This document shows, one piece after another, positions 45,638 through 57,859 of a DNA stretch of 64,000 nt (position 1 is the stretch's first letter; every line of letters begins with the position of its first letter). Source of the DNA: an uncultured Bacteroidales bacterium. Lineage in GTDB: Bacteria > Bacteroidota > Bacteroidia > Bacteroidales > P3. The stretch is from contig CAMUZR010000005.1 in the NCBI GenBank assembly GCA_947165255.1, positions 95,157 through 159,156 of the forward strand, written 5' to 3'. Made by a program: the position numbers and the translations under genes. The notes beneath the pieces are model-generated. The model saw nothing but the letters and a program-made list of their open reading frames with translations, was not told the origin of the DNA and made no database searches.

Positions 45638-48481
45638 TTAGTTATCGGGAAGTTCGGTCTGGCGGATATTACTATCCAACTTGCATGTTTCGGCAAAGGG
45701 GCAGTATGCACACATTTTGCTGTTGGGATTGGGGATGAATGGTATTTCGGGGTTAAGAATGTCGGAGATGATTTCTCGAATCATTTCTTCGAAAGTGGCA
45801 AGGTGTTGCTCGGTCATGTATTGTGTATCGCCCCACTCAGCCATCAGAACGCGGGAATCGAGGTGGCTGAGGGGAATGATACCGGCTTGATGTGGCGTAG
45901 TCGTTTGCTTGTGGCTGTTGAACAGCCAGGTGTACAGCATCACTTGGAACCATTTGTCTGACACTTCAGCCCAGTTGGGCTGCTGGGCTTTCACACGGAG
46001 GTCTTTTTCTTCTACTTTACCAGATTTGTAATCAAGAACCCGTATGGTCCCGTTACAGCAATCGATACGGTCGGCAATGCCGCTGATGGTGGCGGTGTTA
46101 CTTTCTCCGAGTATGTTGATGTCGATCTGGCGCGTGAGGTTCTTTTCTAGTTCTAGAATGATAAGGTTATCGCCATTTTCGAGATGTTTTATTTCATTTT
46201 TTAAAAAATTGGTTATCTGTGTCTTGGCAACGGATTCAAGAAAATGATTTCGACCTTGATGGCTGCGTCCGTGTTGAAATTCTTTGTTGAACTCTTCGGC
46301 TAAAAGTTGGTCGAGATGGTCAAGCGCCTGTTGTAAGATGTCTTTATGTAGTGGACTGCCTTTGCCCGAAGAGTAAATGGTTTGAAGAACTGCGTGGATG
46401 TGAGTACCGAGCTCATTTTGCTCTATGTCTTCATTAACTTGGTCAATCTCCTTGATTCCAAGAATGTTCTCGAAATAGAACTTCAAAGGACAATTTCGAT
46501 ATTTATTGAGTGCAGAGGGCGAGAATCCCCTTTCGGAGATTTCTTTGAGTCTATTCAGTGTAAGAGGATCTTTGCTGTATGATAATGTGTTTGATTCTAT
46601 GATAGTTGAATCTGATGCTGATAGTACCTCTTCATGAATGGTAATGTTGTCGGGGTAGCGTTCGGCCAGTTCCCTTCGGACTTGAAGAATGAAACGGCTT
46701 GGAGAGCCTTTGCCCATTCCGTCGGATTCGGTGTTGTAAAGGAGGTAGATGTCGTCTGCACGTTGTAGAAGACGATAGAAATTGTATGCGTATACGGCAT
46801 CTTTCTCGTGAAATGTTGGTATTCCAAAGGCTCTTTTTAAATTATATGGAATCAGAGTGTTACTGCTTCTTCCAGAAGGTAGGATTCCTTCGTTGGCAGA
46901 AATCAGAATGACTTTTTTGAAGTCGAGGTTTCGGGTTTCGAGAACACCTAGGATTTGCAATCCTTGGAGTGGCTCGCCGTAAAAAGCGACGGAGCGCCGT
47001 TTGGCAAGTCGGGTGTATATCTTGAGAAGCACATTGAGGTTTTCTACAAAATGGTACTTTTCTTGTAATTCTAGAAAGTAGTCGATGATTTGTAGTAGGC
47101 AGGCAAGCGCTTCCTTTTCTTTAATGTTAGAATCAAGTATCTCAGAGGAATAGAGGGTATGAATTAGTTTTTTACTTAGTTGGAGGAATTGGTCGGGTGA
47201 CGGAGATTCTTGAGGGAAAATGTGGATGATGACCGAAGGGTCTAGCCCCATGTCTACACAAAGTGAATTGATTTCTTCTGTGTTGGCGTAGATGATATGG
47301 CCAAGATATAATAGTTGACTTAATTTTGAATGTATGTTTTTGCCCCCGAGTACTTTGCTGATATATTGGTCGGAGAGGATGTTAAGTATGTCTTGATGGT
47401 AGAAGAGTTGGCTGCGTCGACGTTGATGAAGTGAGAATAGCTTCATCATTAGAGAGTGAACGGCAGTGTTAACAAAAGGATAGCCCATGGTTATATTGGC
47501 TGTCTTCACCTTTGAAGGAAGGGCATTGAGCGTGGGTAAGAGTAAAGACTCGTCAGCGAGAACGATGGCGGTTTGTTCGGCGGAGTGTTCGGGATTAGTC
47601 TCTAGTTGTTTGGAAATGAGGTTGCCGGCGTACTTGCATTGTAATACGTTTTCTGGGCAGCTGATAATGGTGATTTTTTTGTGTTTTTGAGCAAAGTGGT
47701 CAGGATAGTTTTTGGGGATGGCAATTGTGCTATCTTGATATTGCCGGAGGAAGTGGCCTGCCTCTTGCTCTTTGTCTTCCACATAGAAGGCATCTCCGTC
47801 GGTTATGAGTTTGGCAACTCCCTCTTTGAGGTAATGTTGGATAATGGCGTGTTCGCATGCTGATAGCGCATTGAATCCCACAAAGTAAAGCTGCATACAT
47901 TGTTTTTTTGTTGCTAATTTTTCGATGTTTTCTGCAACAAAACGATATGCCATACCGCTGTAGGCTTTGTGTCGGGTTAGAAGCCGTTTGTGCAGTTGGT
48001 CGTAATATTGATAGAGCGATTTGTAGAATTCGAGATAGCGCTGTTGAAAAGGGGTTAGCTGCCCTGTCTCTACATCCCACTCTCCGATGGTTTTCAATTC
48101 ATGAAGATTGTTGAAGAGTTGCTGTACGTCAGCTTGGTAGAGATCGATTTCGGAGAAATCGGACAACATCATATCGCCGAAGGAAATGAACTCTTCGAAT
48201 GTCTCGAACTTTCTATCTTCGTTTCCAATTTGGCGATGGATGTCAAATAGTTCGAAAAGAAGGAATTCGTTAGGAACTATTTCAAGTTCACCTAATTGAG
48301 ATATGAGGTCATCGAAGCCAATAATCTGTGGAAGGAAGAAAGGTGCACTTTTGATGCTGGCTAATTGGCGGCGAAGGAAGAGTCCGGAGCGCCGGTTATT
48401 AAAAATAACTGTTACTTGGTCGAGGTTGTCCGGGTGTTCTGTGAGAAGTATGTTAGCTACTTCGGCTAGAAAAGTTTCCAT
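45638..48481 (-). CDS. AddB-like helicase/PD-(D/E)XK nuclease subunit
   Basis: The C-terminal third carries a RecB/AddB-type nuclease: IADRIDCCNGTIRVLDYKSGK gives the Asp and DYK catalytic residues. Cysteines in KYRNCPLKFY and CAYCPFAETC match the iron-sulfur cluster of AddB. The N-terminal two thirds is helicase-like with VTVIFNNRRSGLFLRRQL and the late SPSRFILQVRR, but no intact Walker A is obvious, as in inactivated AddB helicases. ATG 48481 (METFLAEVANIL) is the likely start; the frame extends 15 codons upstream into the neighbour. It overlaps the nucleotidyltransferase by 16 bases. An AddA partner is not in the window. Confidence 0.82.
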   Translation of the reverse strand: METFLAEVANILLTEHPDNLDQVTVIFNNRRSGLFLRRQLASIKSAPFFLPQIIGFDDLISQLGELEIVPNEFLLFELFDIHRQIGNEDRKFETFEEFISFGDMMLSDFSEIDLYQADVQQLFNNLHELKTIGEWDVETGQLTPFQQRYLEFYKSLYQYYDQLHKRLLTRHKAYSGMAYRFVAENIEKLATKKQCMQLYFVGFNALSACEHAIIQHYLKEGVAKLITDGDAFYVEDKEQEAGHFLRQYQDSTIAIPKNYPDHFAQKHKKITIISCPENVLQCKYAGNLISKQLETNPEHSAEQTAIVLADESLLLPTLNALPSKVKTANITMGYPFVNTAVHSLMMKLFSLHQRRRSQLFYHQDILNILSDQYISKVLGGKNIHSKLSQLLYLGHIIYANTEEINSLCVDMGLDPSVIIHIFPQESPSPDQFLQLSKKLIHTLYSSEILDSNIKEKEALACLLQIIDYFLELQEKYHFVENLNVLLKIYTRLAKRRSVAFYGEPLQGLQILGVLETRNLDFKKVILISANEGILPSGRSSNTLIPYNLKRAFGIPTFHEKDAVYAYNFYRLLQRADDIYLLYNTESDGMGKGSPSRFILQVRRELAERYPDNITIHEEVLSASDSTIIESNTLSYSKDPLTLNRLKEISERGFSPSALNKYRNCPLKFYFENILGIKEIDQVNEDIEQNELGTHIHAVLQTIYSSGKGSPLHKDILQQALDHLDQLLAEEFNKEFQHGRSHQGRNHFLESVAKTQITNFLKNEIKHLENGDNLIILELEKNLTRQIDINILGESNTATISGIADRIDCCNGTIRVLDYKSGKVEEKDLRVKAQQPNWAEVSDKWFQVMLYTWLFNSHKQTTTPHQAGIIPLSHLDSRVLMAEWGDTQYMTEQHLATFEEMIREIISDILNPEIPFIPNPNSKMCAYCPFAETCKLDSNIRQTELPDN

Positions 48482-49188
48482 TGTTGGGCTTGTGAGAGGG
48501 TTTCTGGTTTTCCAACGTCTATCCAATCTTGGGCGGGAAGTTCAAAGTAGTTGATTCTATGGTTTCTGGCTATTTCTAGATAGGCTGGAATTATTGAATA
48601 GGGCTGGTTGATGGCTGGAAGCAGGTTGAGGAGTTGTGGTTCAATTAGTGCAATGCCGTCGAATGCAAGTTCGCGGCATAAATTGATGGGATTTCGAACC
48701 CACTTGGTTTCATGGGTTGTTTTATTTCGCCAACCGGTCAATTGGTCATCTTTGTCGAAAAGAAGATAGCGCGATGTTTCTCTTTTGCTGACCACAAGTG
48801 TTGCAAGTGAGTCGGAATTGGTGTGTTTCTCTTCGAGTAAAGATATGTTTAAATGGGACAGTATGTCGACATTATGGATGAGAATGGGCTCGTTCTTACG
48901 GAAAAGAGATTCGGCTTTTTTTAGTCCCCCACCTGTGTCGAGGAGGAGTTTGCTCTCGTCTGACACATAAATGGGTACATCCCATTCTCTACTGTTCAGG
49001 TAATCGCGAACTAAGTTGGCAAAATGATGGATGTTTATCACAATTCTTGTAACTCCTTGTCGGACTAGATTGTCTATGGCAATTTGTAATAATGGCGTAC
49101 CTTGGACATCGACCAAAGCTTTGGGGATGTGATTGGTGAGCGGTTTAAGTCTTGTGCCTAGTCCTGCTGCCAATATGAATGCCTGCAT
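48466..49188 (-). CDS. Sugar-phosphate nucleotidyltransferase (MurU/HddC-like)
   Basis: The nucleotidyltransferase loop AAGLGTRLKPLTNHIPKALV opens the protein and HNVDILSHLNI carries the metal-binding Asp near residue 107. DIGKPET-like ends follow (WIDVGKPETLSQAQQW). These enzymes couple NTP and a sugar-1-phosphate. The compact 240-residue form resembles MurU (UDP-MurNAc recycling) and heptose-type transferases; which sugar is used cannot be decided. It precedes the AddB-like gene with a 16-base overlap. Confidence 0.85.
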   Translation of the reverse strand: MQAFILAAGLGTRLKPLTNHIPKALVDVQGTPLLQIAIDNLVRQGVTRIVINIHHFANLVRDYLNSREWDVPIYVSDESKLLLDTGGGLKKAESLFRKNEPILIHNVDILSHLNISLLEEKHTNSDSLATLVVSKRETSRYLLFDKDDQLTGWRNKTTHETKWVRNPINLCRELAFDGIALIEPQLLNLLPAINQPYSIIPAYLEIARNHRINYFELPAQDWIDVGKPETLSQAQQWKLF

Positions 49189-49216
49189 ATTTGAGATAGG
49201 TGTTTATTCGAGGTTG

Positions 49217-49224
49217 CAAAAATA
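49217..49224 (-). promoter_or_regulatory. -7 box (TATTTTTG) for the nucleotidyltransferase/AddB-like pair
   Basis: Minus-strand TATTTTTG lies 29 bases before the start codon. No clear -33 TTTG at the usual spacing. Confidence 0.4.
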
Positions 49225-49295
49225 CATTATTTTCCTTGTATAACGAGAAAAAAAATTTTTTGATGTTAAAAATGCCCAACTTGGAAAAAAAATAG

Positions 49296-49303
49296 TATCT
49301 TTG
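49296..49303 (+). promoter_or_regulatory. -7 box (TATCTTTG) for the second export cluster
   Basis: A perfect TATCTTTG lies 73 bases before ATG 49377, in the divergent region. The -33 element is weak (AATG about 21 bases upstream). It should drive wza2-wzc2 and probably the rml genes behind them. Confidence 0.55.
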
Positions 49304-49376
49304 CAAAGTCCACTACTGGAGTGTTAGAAGTGTCACATTTCTGATAGTGTATTGGTTTATAATGAAATAAATTATT

Positions 49377-50216
49377 ATGTATATGAAATTAAATAAATTA
49401 TTTTTTGGAGCGGTTTTGGTTGCTTTGCTGTTCGCCTCGTGTAAACCGTCGGAAGAAATTGCATACATCGCCGACGCCCAAAGAGATTCTGCATTCGCAT
49501 TAAAAGGTCAATTTTCAGGAGGTATTCAGGCTAATGATCTCTTGAGCATTTATGTTGCGAGCGAAACCCCAGAGTCGACAATTCAGTTTAACCAGGAGAC
49601 AAATAAGATTGCCGTCTTAACGGATGGTGATAACCGTACAGTTTTGAATTCAGGGAGCACGACTGTTTCAGGCTACCTGGTGAATCATGATGGTGATATT
49701 ATTTTCCCGGTACTTGGGAGAATTCATGTGCTCGGCCTCACTCATAACGAGTTGGCTGCTCTGATTGAGAAACAACTTATTAGTCAAGGCCATATCACGG
49801 ATCCGGTAGTTACTGTAAAGTTGATGAATTTCAAGGTCTGTGTACTTGGTGATGTGGCTCGTCCAGGACAATTGGTTGTGTCTGGTGAGCGCCTTACTAT
49901 TTTTGAGGCCTTGAGTATGGTGGGTGACTTAACTATCTATGGACAGCGTCATAATGTGACTATCGTCCGTGAGGAAAACGGTGTCAGAACTATTGGCGAA
50001 GTGGATCTTTCGTCCAAGTCTGTCTTCGACTCTCCGTATTACTATCTTCACCAGAATGACGTTGTTTACGTTGAACCAAATATGCGTAAGAAGAAGAATG
50101 CAGAACGCGATCCTATGACGATGACGTATATTTCAAGTGCAGTGTCTATAGTGTCTGTCATTTCTTCGGTGCTCTATTACTATATATTGTCTAAGTACTA
50201 TAGTGGTAAGCAATAA
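49377..50216 (+). CDS. wza: Outer-membrane polysaccharide export lipoprotein (OPX, Wza-like), second copy
   Basis: The signal ends in LFASC (Cys22 from ATG 49377, or Cys20 from the alternative ATG 49383). The Poly_export part (NDLLSIYVASETPESTI, NHDGDIIFPVLGRIHV) and SLBB part (KVCVLGDVARPGQLVV) are well conserved, and a C-terminal hydrophobic helix (ISSAVSIVSVISSVLYYYIL) follows. It is the channel subunit that pairs with the Wzc-like protein 30 bases downstream. Compared with the first copy it keeps the GDV-RPG SLBB signature more faithfully. Confidence 0.92.
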   Translation: MYMKLNKLFFGAVLVALLFASCKPSEEIAYIADAQRDSAFALKGQFSGGIQANDLLSIYVASETPESTIQFNQETNKIAVLTDGDNRTVLNSGSTTVSGYLVNHDGDIIFPVLGRIHVLGLTHNELAALIEKQLISQGHITDPVVTVKLMNFKVCVLGDVARPGQLVVSGERLTIFEALSMVGDLTIYGQRHNVTIVREENGVRTIGEVDLSSKSVFDSPYYYLHQNDVVYVEPNMRKKKNAERDPMTMTYISSAVSIVSVISSVLYYYILSKYYSGKQ

Positions 50217-50246
50217 TCAATCTAGGAATCATTAAAATTAAGATAT

Positions 50247-52754
<2,508 letters not shown>

Positions 52755-52760
52755 ATAAAT

Positions 52761-53636
52761 ATGAAGGGAATTGTTCTTGCAGGCGGGTCTGGTACCCGCC
52801 TGTACCCTATTACTAAGGGTGTTAGTAAACAACTGTTGCCAATATATGATAAGCCTATGGTTTATTATCCTATTTCGGCTTTAATGTTGGCGGGTATTAG
52901 GGATATCCTAATCATCTCTACACCGTATGATTTACCTGGTTTCAAACGTCTTTTAGGCGATGGCTCCGACTATGGAGTAAGATTCTCCTATGCCGAACAG
53001 CCTTCTCCAGATGGTCTTGCTCAAGCATTTATCATTGGTGAGGAGTTTATTGGGAAAGACTCTGTATGCCTAGTTCTTGGCGATAACATCTTCCAAGGAA
53101 ACGGCTTCAGCCAATTGTTAAGAGATTCTGTTCTGGCAGCCGAGCAAGAGAACAAAGCCACTGTTTTCGGCTACTGGGTGGCGGATCCCGAACGCTATGG
53201 CGTTGCAGAATTCGACCAATCGGGTAATGTACTTTCTATAGAAGAAAAACCTAAGGAACCCAAATCCAACTATGCTGTTGTCGGACTCTATTTTTATCCC
53301 AATAAGGTTGTGCAGGTGGCCAAAGGTATTAAGCCATCTGCCAGAGGTGAATTGGAAATCACCTCAGTAAATCAGAGGTTCTTAGAGGATGGTGAACTGA
53401 AAGTCCAGATTATGGGACGAGGATTTGCTTGGCTCGATACCGGGACCCACGATTCTCTTGCTGAGGCTTCCACCTTTATCGAAGTTATTGAGAAACGACA
53501 GGGTCTCAAAGTTGCTTGTCTCGAAAGCATTGCTTATGAGAAAGGCTGGATTACGGCTGAAGACCTACGTCGCATAGCCCAACCGATGGCTAAAAACCAG
53601 TATGGGCAGTATCTACTAAATCTAATAAGGAATTAA
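52761..53636 (+). CDS. rfbA: Glucose-1-phosphate thymidylyltransferase
   Basis: RmlA signatures are complete: [51 protein letters not shown] and [14 protein letters not shown]. It makes dTDP-glucose from glucose-1-phosphate and dTTP, the first step to dTDP-rhamnose and dTDP-amino sugars. The 291-residue length is standard. It starts 6 bases after wzc2 and is followed by rfbC after 31 bases. Confidence 0.96.
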   Translation: MKGIVLAGGSGTRLYPITKGVSKQLLPIYDKPMVYYPISALMLAGIRDILIISTPYDLPGFKRLLGDGSDYGVRFSYAEQPSPDGLAQAFIIGEEFIGKDSVCLVLGDNIFQGNGFSQLLRDSVLAAEQENKATVFGYWVADPERYGVAEFDQSGNVLSIEEKPKEPKSNYAVVGLYFYPNKVVQVAKGIKPSARGELEITSVNQRFLEDGELKVQIMGRGFAWLDTGTHDSLAEASTFIEVIEKRQGLKVACLESIAYEKGWITAEDLRRIAQPMAKNQYGQYLLNLIRN

Positions 53637-53667
53637 TCAGGAGAAAGCCATCCAAGTCATAATCTCA

Positions 53668-54231
53668 ATGGAAATAATTAAAACAGAGATCGAAGGCGTA
53701 TTCATCGTAGAGCCACGTGTTTTTGGTGATGCCCGAGGCTATTTCTTCGAGAGTTTTAACTCACGTGAATTTGCTGAAAAGACGGGACTTAATATCACCT
53801 TTGTACAGGACAATGAATCCATGTCCCATTACGGAGTCTTGCGTGGACTTCATTTCCAACAGCCACCTTTTGCTCAAAGTAAATTAGTACGCGTTGTTAA
53901 AGGCAGAGTATTAGATGTCGCTGTTGATATTCGAGTAGGCTCTCCCACTTTTGGTAAATATGTCTCTGTTGAACTTTCTGAAGATAATCATCGCCAGTTC
54001 TTTATGAGCAAAGGCTTTGCTCATGGTTTTTCTGTGCTGAGTGAAGAGGTGATTTTCCAATATAAGTGTGACGAGTTCTATGCCCCTCAAAGCGAAGGAG
54101 CCATCGCCTGGGACGACCCAGACTTGGCAATCGACTGGCTTATACCAAAGGACAAAATTTTGCTGTCCGAGAAAGACCGTCACCATCCTTTTTTACGTGA
54201 TTTCCATTCCCCTTTTAATACAATGAGGTAG
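53668..54231 (+). CDS. rfbC: dTDP-4-dehydrorhamnose 3,5-epimerase
   Basis: The cupin-type RmlC sequence is evident in SHYGVLRGLHFQQPPFAQSK with the catalytic His, followed by VVKGRVLDVAVDIRVGSPTFG and FAHGFSVLSEEVIFQYKC. It epimerises dTDP-4-keto-6-deoxyglucose at C3 and C5. At 187 residues it is the usual length. It lies between rfbA and rfbD; rfbB, which makes its substrate, is missing from the window. Confidence 0.96.
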   Translation: MEIIKTEIEGVFIVEPRVFGDARGYFFESFNSREFAEKTGLNITFVQDNESMSHYGVLRGLHFQQPPFAQSKLVRVVKGRVLDVAVDIRVGSPTFGKYVSVELSEDNHRQFFMSKGFAHGFSVLSEEVIFQYKCDEFYAPQSEGAIAWDDPDLAIDWLIPKDKILLSEKDRHHPFLRDFHSPFNTMR

Positions 54232-54278
54232 TACCGAGGTGTAGTATTGCCATACTTACACTTAATACTGATCTAGAG

Positions 54279-55142
54279 ATGAACATACTAGTAACAGGAG
54301 CAAATGGCCAACTTGGAACGCACATGCGATTGAAAAGTGCCTCCTCTTGCCACCGCTATTTCTATACAGATATTGAAGAACTAGACATCACCGATCTCCA
54401 GGCTATTCAATCTTTTGTGAAAGATAATTCTATCCAGGCTATAGTGAACTCTGCAGCATATACTAATGTTGATAAAGCCGAATCGGACGAAGAATCGGCT
54501 GACCGTATTAATCATGTTGCAGTTGGGTATATGGCTGACACAATGGCTTCAGTTGGAGGACTTTTAATCCATGTTTCAACCGATTATGTATTTGGAGGTA
54601 CTTTCTACAATGTCCCAATTTCAGAAGATGCAATCACCAACCCTACTGGGGCTTATGGTCGGACTAAATTAGCAGGGGAAAAGGCAGTACTTAGCTCTGG
54701 CTGCCGCCACATCATTCTTCGCACTGCATGGCTTTACAGCGAGTATGGTAAGAATTTTTGCAAAACCATGCTTAACCTTACTGCCAACAAACCACAGCTT
54801 TCAGTCGTCTTCGATCAGGTCGGAACCCCCACTTATGCTGGCGATTTGGCAAGTGTCATACAGATAATACTTGAAAAACGATTAGATACAGGGAACGAGG
54901 GTATTTATCATTTTACCAACGAAGGCGTATGCAGTTGGTATGATTTCACTAAAGAAATTGCCCGTCAGGCAGGTCATAAAGAATGTGATATCCAACCTTG
55001 TCATAGCAACGAATACCCAACCCCTGTGATTCGTCCCAGCTACTCCGTTTTAGATAAGACCAAGTTCAAACAGACCTTTCATCTGCCTATACCGTATTGG
55101 GTGGACAGTTTGTCAGTTTGTTTAAAAGGTTTGTTACAATAA
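54279..55142 (+). CDS. rfbD: dTDP-4-dehydrorhamnose reductase
   Basis: The SDR Rossmann motif GANGQLG, the STDYVFGG stretch and the YxxxK motif in [10 protein letters not shown] identify RmlD. It reduces the RmlC product to dTDP-L-rhamnose with NAD(P)H. The 287-residue protein is full length. It ends 11 bases before the acetyltransferase start, so the cluster is one operon. Confidence 0.95.
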   Translation: MNILVTGANGQLGTHMRLKSASSCHRYFYTDIEELDITDLQAIQSFVKDNSIQAIVNSAAYTNVDKAESDEESADRINHVAVGYMADTMASVGGLLIHVSTDYVFGGTFYNVPISEDAITNPTGAYGRTKLAGEKAVLSSGCRHIILRTAWLYSEYGKNFCKTMLNLTANKPQLSVVFDQVGTPTYAGDLASVIQIILEKRLDTGNEGIYHFTNEGVCSWYDFTKEIARQAGHKECDIQPCHSNEYPTPVIRPSYSVLDKTKFKQTFHLPIPYWVDSLSVCLKGLLQ

Positions 55143-55153
55143 TAATACATATT

Positions 55154-55714
55154 ATGTCAGCTCCTTTTATTCATGAAAGCAGTTATGTCGATGACGATGT
55201 CGTCATAGGACAAGACACCAAGATATGGCACTTTTGCCATATTCAGCGTGGTGCACGTATTGGCAGTCGTTGTTCTTTTGGACAAAATGTCAATGTCGGA
55301 AACAACGTAATAATTGGCAACGGTGTACGAATTCAGAATAACGTATCTGTCTATGAGGGTGTTGAGATAGAAGACAACGTCTTTTGTGGGCCGAGTTGTG
55401 TATTCACCAATGTAACGACCCCTCGTGCCCACTTCCCATGTCATGGCGTCTACTCCAAGACCCTCATCAAAGAAGGAGCTTCCCTAGGTGCCAATAGCAC
55501 AGTAGTCTGTGGCCATACGGTTGGACGTTCGGCGCTTATTGCCGCTGGTGCGGTAGTAACCAAAGATGTGCCCGACTATGCGCTTATGGCAGGCGTCCCT
55601 GCTCGTCGCATAGGATGGGTCTGTGAATGTGGCAAACGTCTTGACGACTCGCTCCAGTGCACCTGTGGACGGCACTACCACCTTCTCTCCGATGGAAATT
55701 TGGCTAAAGATTGA
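55154..55714 (+). CDS. WbpD/WlbB-like hexapeptide N-acetyltransferase
   Basis: The left-handed beta-helix repeat region ([50 protein letters not shown]) followed by [10 protein letters not shown] and [20 protein letters not shown] matches WbpD, which acetylates the 3-amino group of UDP-2-acetamido-3-amino-2,3-dideoxyglucuronate. ATG 55154 ([10 protein letters not shown]) is the start; an upstream in-frame ATG at 55097 overlaps rfbD. The C-terminus carries a cysteine-rich tail ([17 protein letters not shown]) that may bind zinc. Other Wbp steps are not in the window. Confidence 0.82.
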   Translation: MSAPFIHESSYVDDDVVIGQDTKIWHFCHIQRGARIGSRCSFGQNVNVGNNVIIGNGVRIQNNVSVYEGVEIEDNVFCGPSCVFTNVTTPRAHFPCHGVYSKTLIKEGASLGANSTVVCGHTVGRSALIAAGAVVTKDVPDYALMAGVPARRIGWVCECGKRLDDSLQCTCGRHYHLLSDGNLAKD

Positions 55715-55742
55715 ATAATCAGGTAATTATCATTATAGTACA

Positions 55743-56558
55743 GTGAAAAAGCGATATCTTTTCTTTTTGGTTCTGTTTGTCCTCTCATGTATGAGTGTCA
55801 ATGCCAGACCCAAGCCATCTTGGATGACCGAACTCCCCTTGCCGGGAAATAGCACCTATATCTATGTCAAAGAAACTGGCCAAGGCAAAACACCTTCCGA
55901 AGCCCTTAATATGGCTTTAGTGCATGTTTTCGAGAGTACAGCCAGCCGTATCGGTAAACCTTTCGACTCCGAAGATGCATTCAGTCAGTTGCAGAAAGGC
56001 GTAAAATACGAAGATATATGCACCAAATATGAAGTGCCGATCAATCTCGTAGACCACTACACCTCAAAGGATAAAAATGGCAGCTTTTGGGTCTATGTGT
56101 TGTGTCAGGTCAGTGCCAGAAAAGACGTGGCTCCAGTATGGGACAGAGGAAAGAATATCGACCGTAATTACGACTGGGCATGCCTCTTCCGTTCGGTTGT
56201 TCCAGGTATAGGGCAAATGACCAAAGGATATACTGGCGAAGGCATTCTCACCCTCAGCAGCGAAATTCTATTAGTAGGAGGTGCTATCGGTTGTTATTTT
56301 GGGGCTCAGAATCAGTATAACATCATCAATACCACCCGCTATGGCGACCCTGCCCACATCAATGCAGTCAGTCGTTACAACACTCTTCGCAACACCCAGT
56401 CCTTCCTCTGGGGTGCAGCCGGAGCGCTTTATGTCATCAATTTGGTCAGGGCATTCACCCTCGACCCCAAAACCACAGTCAATCTGGTATTCACCCCCTC
56501 CCTTATGAGTACCCCATATACCACAGCCCCAACGTTGGGTCTATCTTTAAGATTCTAA
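55743..56558 (+). CDS. Secreted/membrane protein of unknown function
   Basis: A signal peptide (KKRYLFFLVLFVLSCMSVNA) precedes a region with ALNMALVHVFESTASRIG, as in LPP20/FlgT-like proteins that process long repeats of alpha-beta segments. Two hydrophobic segments follow in the C-terminal half (SVVPGIGQMTKGYTGEG to IGCYFGA, and AAGALYVINLVRAF). Start is GTG 55743. It sits 28 bases after the WbpD-like gene and 30 bases before the repeat lipoprotein, so it likely belongs to the same operon. Function is unknown. Confidence 0.6.
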   Translation: MKKRYLFFLVLFVLSCMSVNARPKPSWMTELPLPGNSTYIYVKETGQGKTPSEALNMALVHVFESTASRIGKPFDSEDAFSQLQKGVKYEDICTKYEVPINLVDHYTSKDKNGSFWVYVLCQVSARKDVAPVWDRGKNIDRNYDWACLFRSVVPGIGQMTKGYTGEGILTLSSEILLVGGAIGCYFGAQNQYNIINTTRYGDPAHINAVSRYNTLRNTQSFLWGAAGALYVINLVRAFTLDPKTTVNLVFTPSLMSTPYTTAPTLGLSLRF

Positions 56559-56588
56559 CCCTGTTGCTCGTGTAGATCCCATTCTTTT

Positions 56589-57833
56589 ATGAAAAAGTAT
56601 TTTGTATTATCCATTTTTTTCGGTTCATTTCTTTTCAGCTCCTGTATTAAAGATCTAACTCAAAGAGGAATCTATGAAACCACTCGCTGCTACGGTGTCA
56701 TCCTCGACAGCCTTACGGATAAACCCCTTGCTAACATTCGCATTATAGCTACCGATCGGCTCAATGTCGATCAAACTGTCTACTCCAACTCCGACGGCAC
56801 CTTCGAAATCCCTATTCACGAATCAAAACTCACTTCCGATTATTATATTTTTATCGATGCCGATTCTCTGTTTCAGAGTGTCGAAATCAAAGTCAACGAC
56901 CTTGAACTCGGTGAAGAAACATTCAACTTAGGCAAGATTTACTTTATCGGCGCTTCCATACCGAAGGTTCATACCGCCCTTCCCGACAATATCACCACCA
57001 CCTCCGCACGTTGTTCTGGGCGGATCGAACAATTTGGCTACTCCGAAATCACCGAGCGTGGCTTTGTGTATGGCAATATGCAGTACCCCACTATTAACAA
57101 CAATGTAGTGCGGGCTAGTGGCACAGGAGATTCTTTCAGCGCCAATCTTACCCTCACACCTCATACCACTTATTACGTTAGGGCTTATGCTATCAACGGC
57201 AAAGGCGTCGGCTATGGTAACCAAGTCGTCTTTGCTTCCCTCGATGGATTACCAGAAGTGGTCACAAACGATATATCCAACATCACTCCATCCTCAGCTT
57301 CGGCGAGTGGCCATGTGTTCAGCGATGGAGGATTTCCTGTTTCATCCCGTGGACTCTGCTGGGGCATGTCCATCGACCCTACCATCGACAACCTCCATAC
57401 CTCCGATGGGTCTGACACGGGTTACTTCGTAAGCACTTTAACCGGTCTCCATCCGGGTCGAACCTACTATGTGCGGGCCTATGCTCAGAATGAGGCTGGC
57501 ATTGCCTATGGCGCCAACCAATCATTCACCACCCCCGATGGGCTGCCTTCGGTGACCACCTCCCAAGTCAGTAATATCACATCCACCTCTGCCACTGCCG
57601 GTGGTACGGTGGTTTCCGATAGCGGGTTCCCAGTGGTCCGTCGTGGCATCTGCTATAGCACCACACCTCTCCCCACCACCTCGGCTCCCCACACTACCGA
57701 TGGCGTCGGCCTCGGCAACTATGTCAGTCAGATGACCAACCTTCTGCCTGCCACCACATATTATTACCGTGCCTATGCCACCAATGGGGTCGGCACCGTC
57801 TATGGAGCACAATATTCCTTTGCGACAGAGTGA
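56589..57833 (+). CDS. Surface lipoprotein with three fibronectin-type-like repeats
   Basis: The N-terminal lipoprotein signal ends at FSSC (Cys19). A carboxypeptidase-regulatory-like domain (GVILDSLTDKPLANIRIIATD) follows, then three repeats of about 95 residues, each with a PEVVTNDISNITPSSASASG-type opening, an RGLCWG/RGICYS turn and a TYYVRAYAxNxxGxxYG close. Such repeats are common in Bacteroidetes cell-surface proteins. It should be anchored in the outer membrane facing outward or the periplasm. Its role may be adhesion or glycan contact; the substrate is unknown. The giant repeat protein follows 26 bases later. Confidence 0.75.
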   Translation: MKKYFVLSIFFGSFLFSSCIKDLTQRGIYETTRCYGVILDSLTDKPLANIRIIATDRLNVDQTVYSNSDGTFEIPIHESKLTSDYYIFIDADSLFQSVEIKVNDLELGEETFNLGKIYFIGASIPKVHTALPDNITTTSARCSGRIEQFGYSEITERGFVYGNMQYPTINNNVVRASGTGDSFSANLTLTPHTTYYVRAYAINGKGVGYGNQVVFASLDGLPEVVTNDISNITPSSASASGHVFSDGGFPVSSRGLCWGMSIDPTIDNLHTSDGSDTGYFVSTLTGLHPGRTYYVRAYAQNEAGIAYGANQSFTTPDGLPSVTTSQVSNITSTSATAGGTVVSDSGFPVVRRGICYSTTPLPTTSAPHTTDGVGLGNYVSQMTNLLPATTYYYRAYATNGVGTVYGAQYSFATE

Positions 57834-57859
57834 CTTTCTAGTACAGTTTTCCCACAAGA

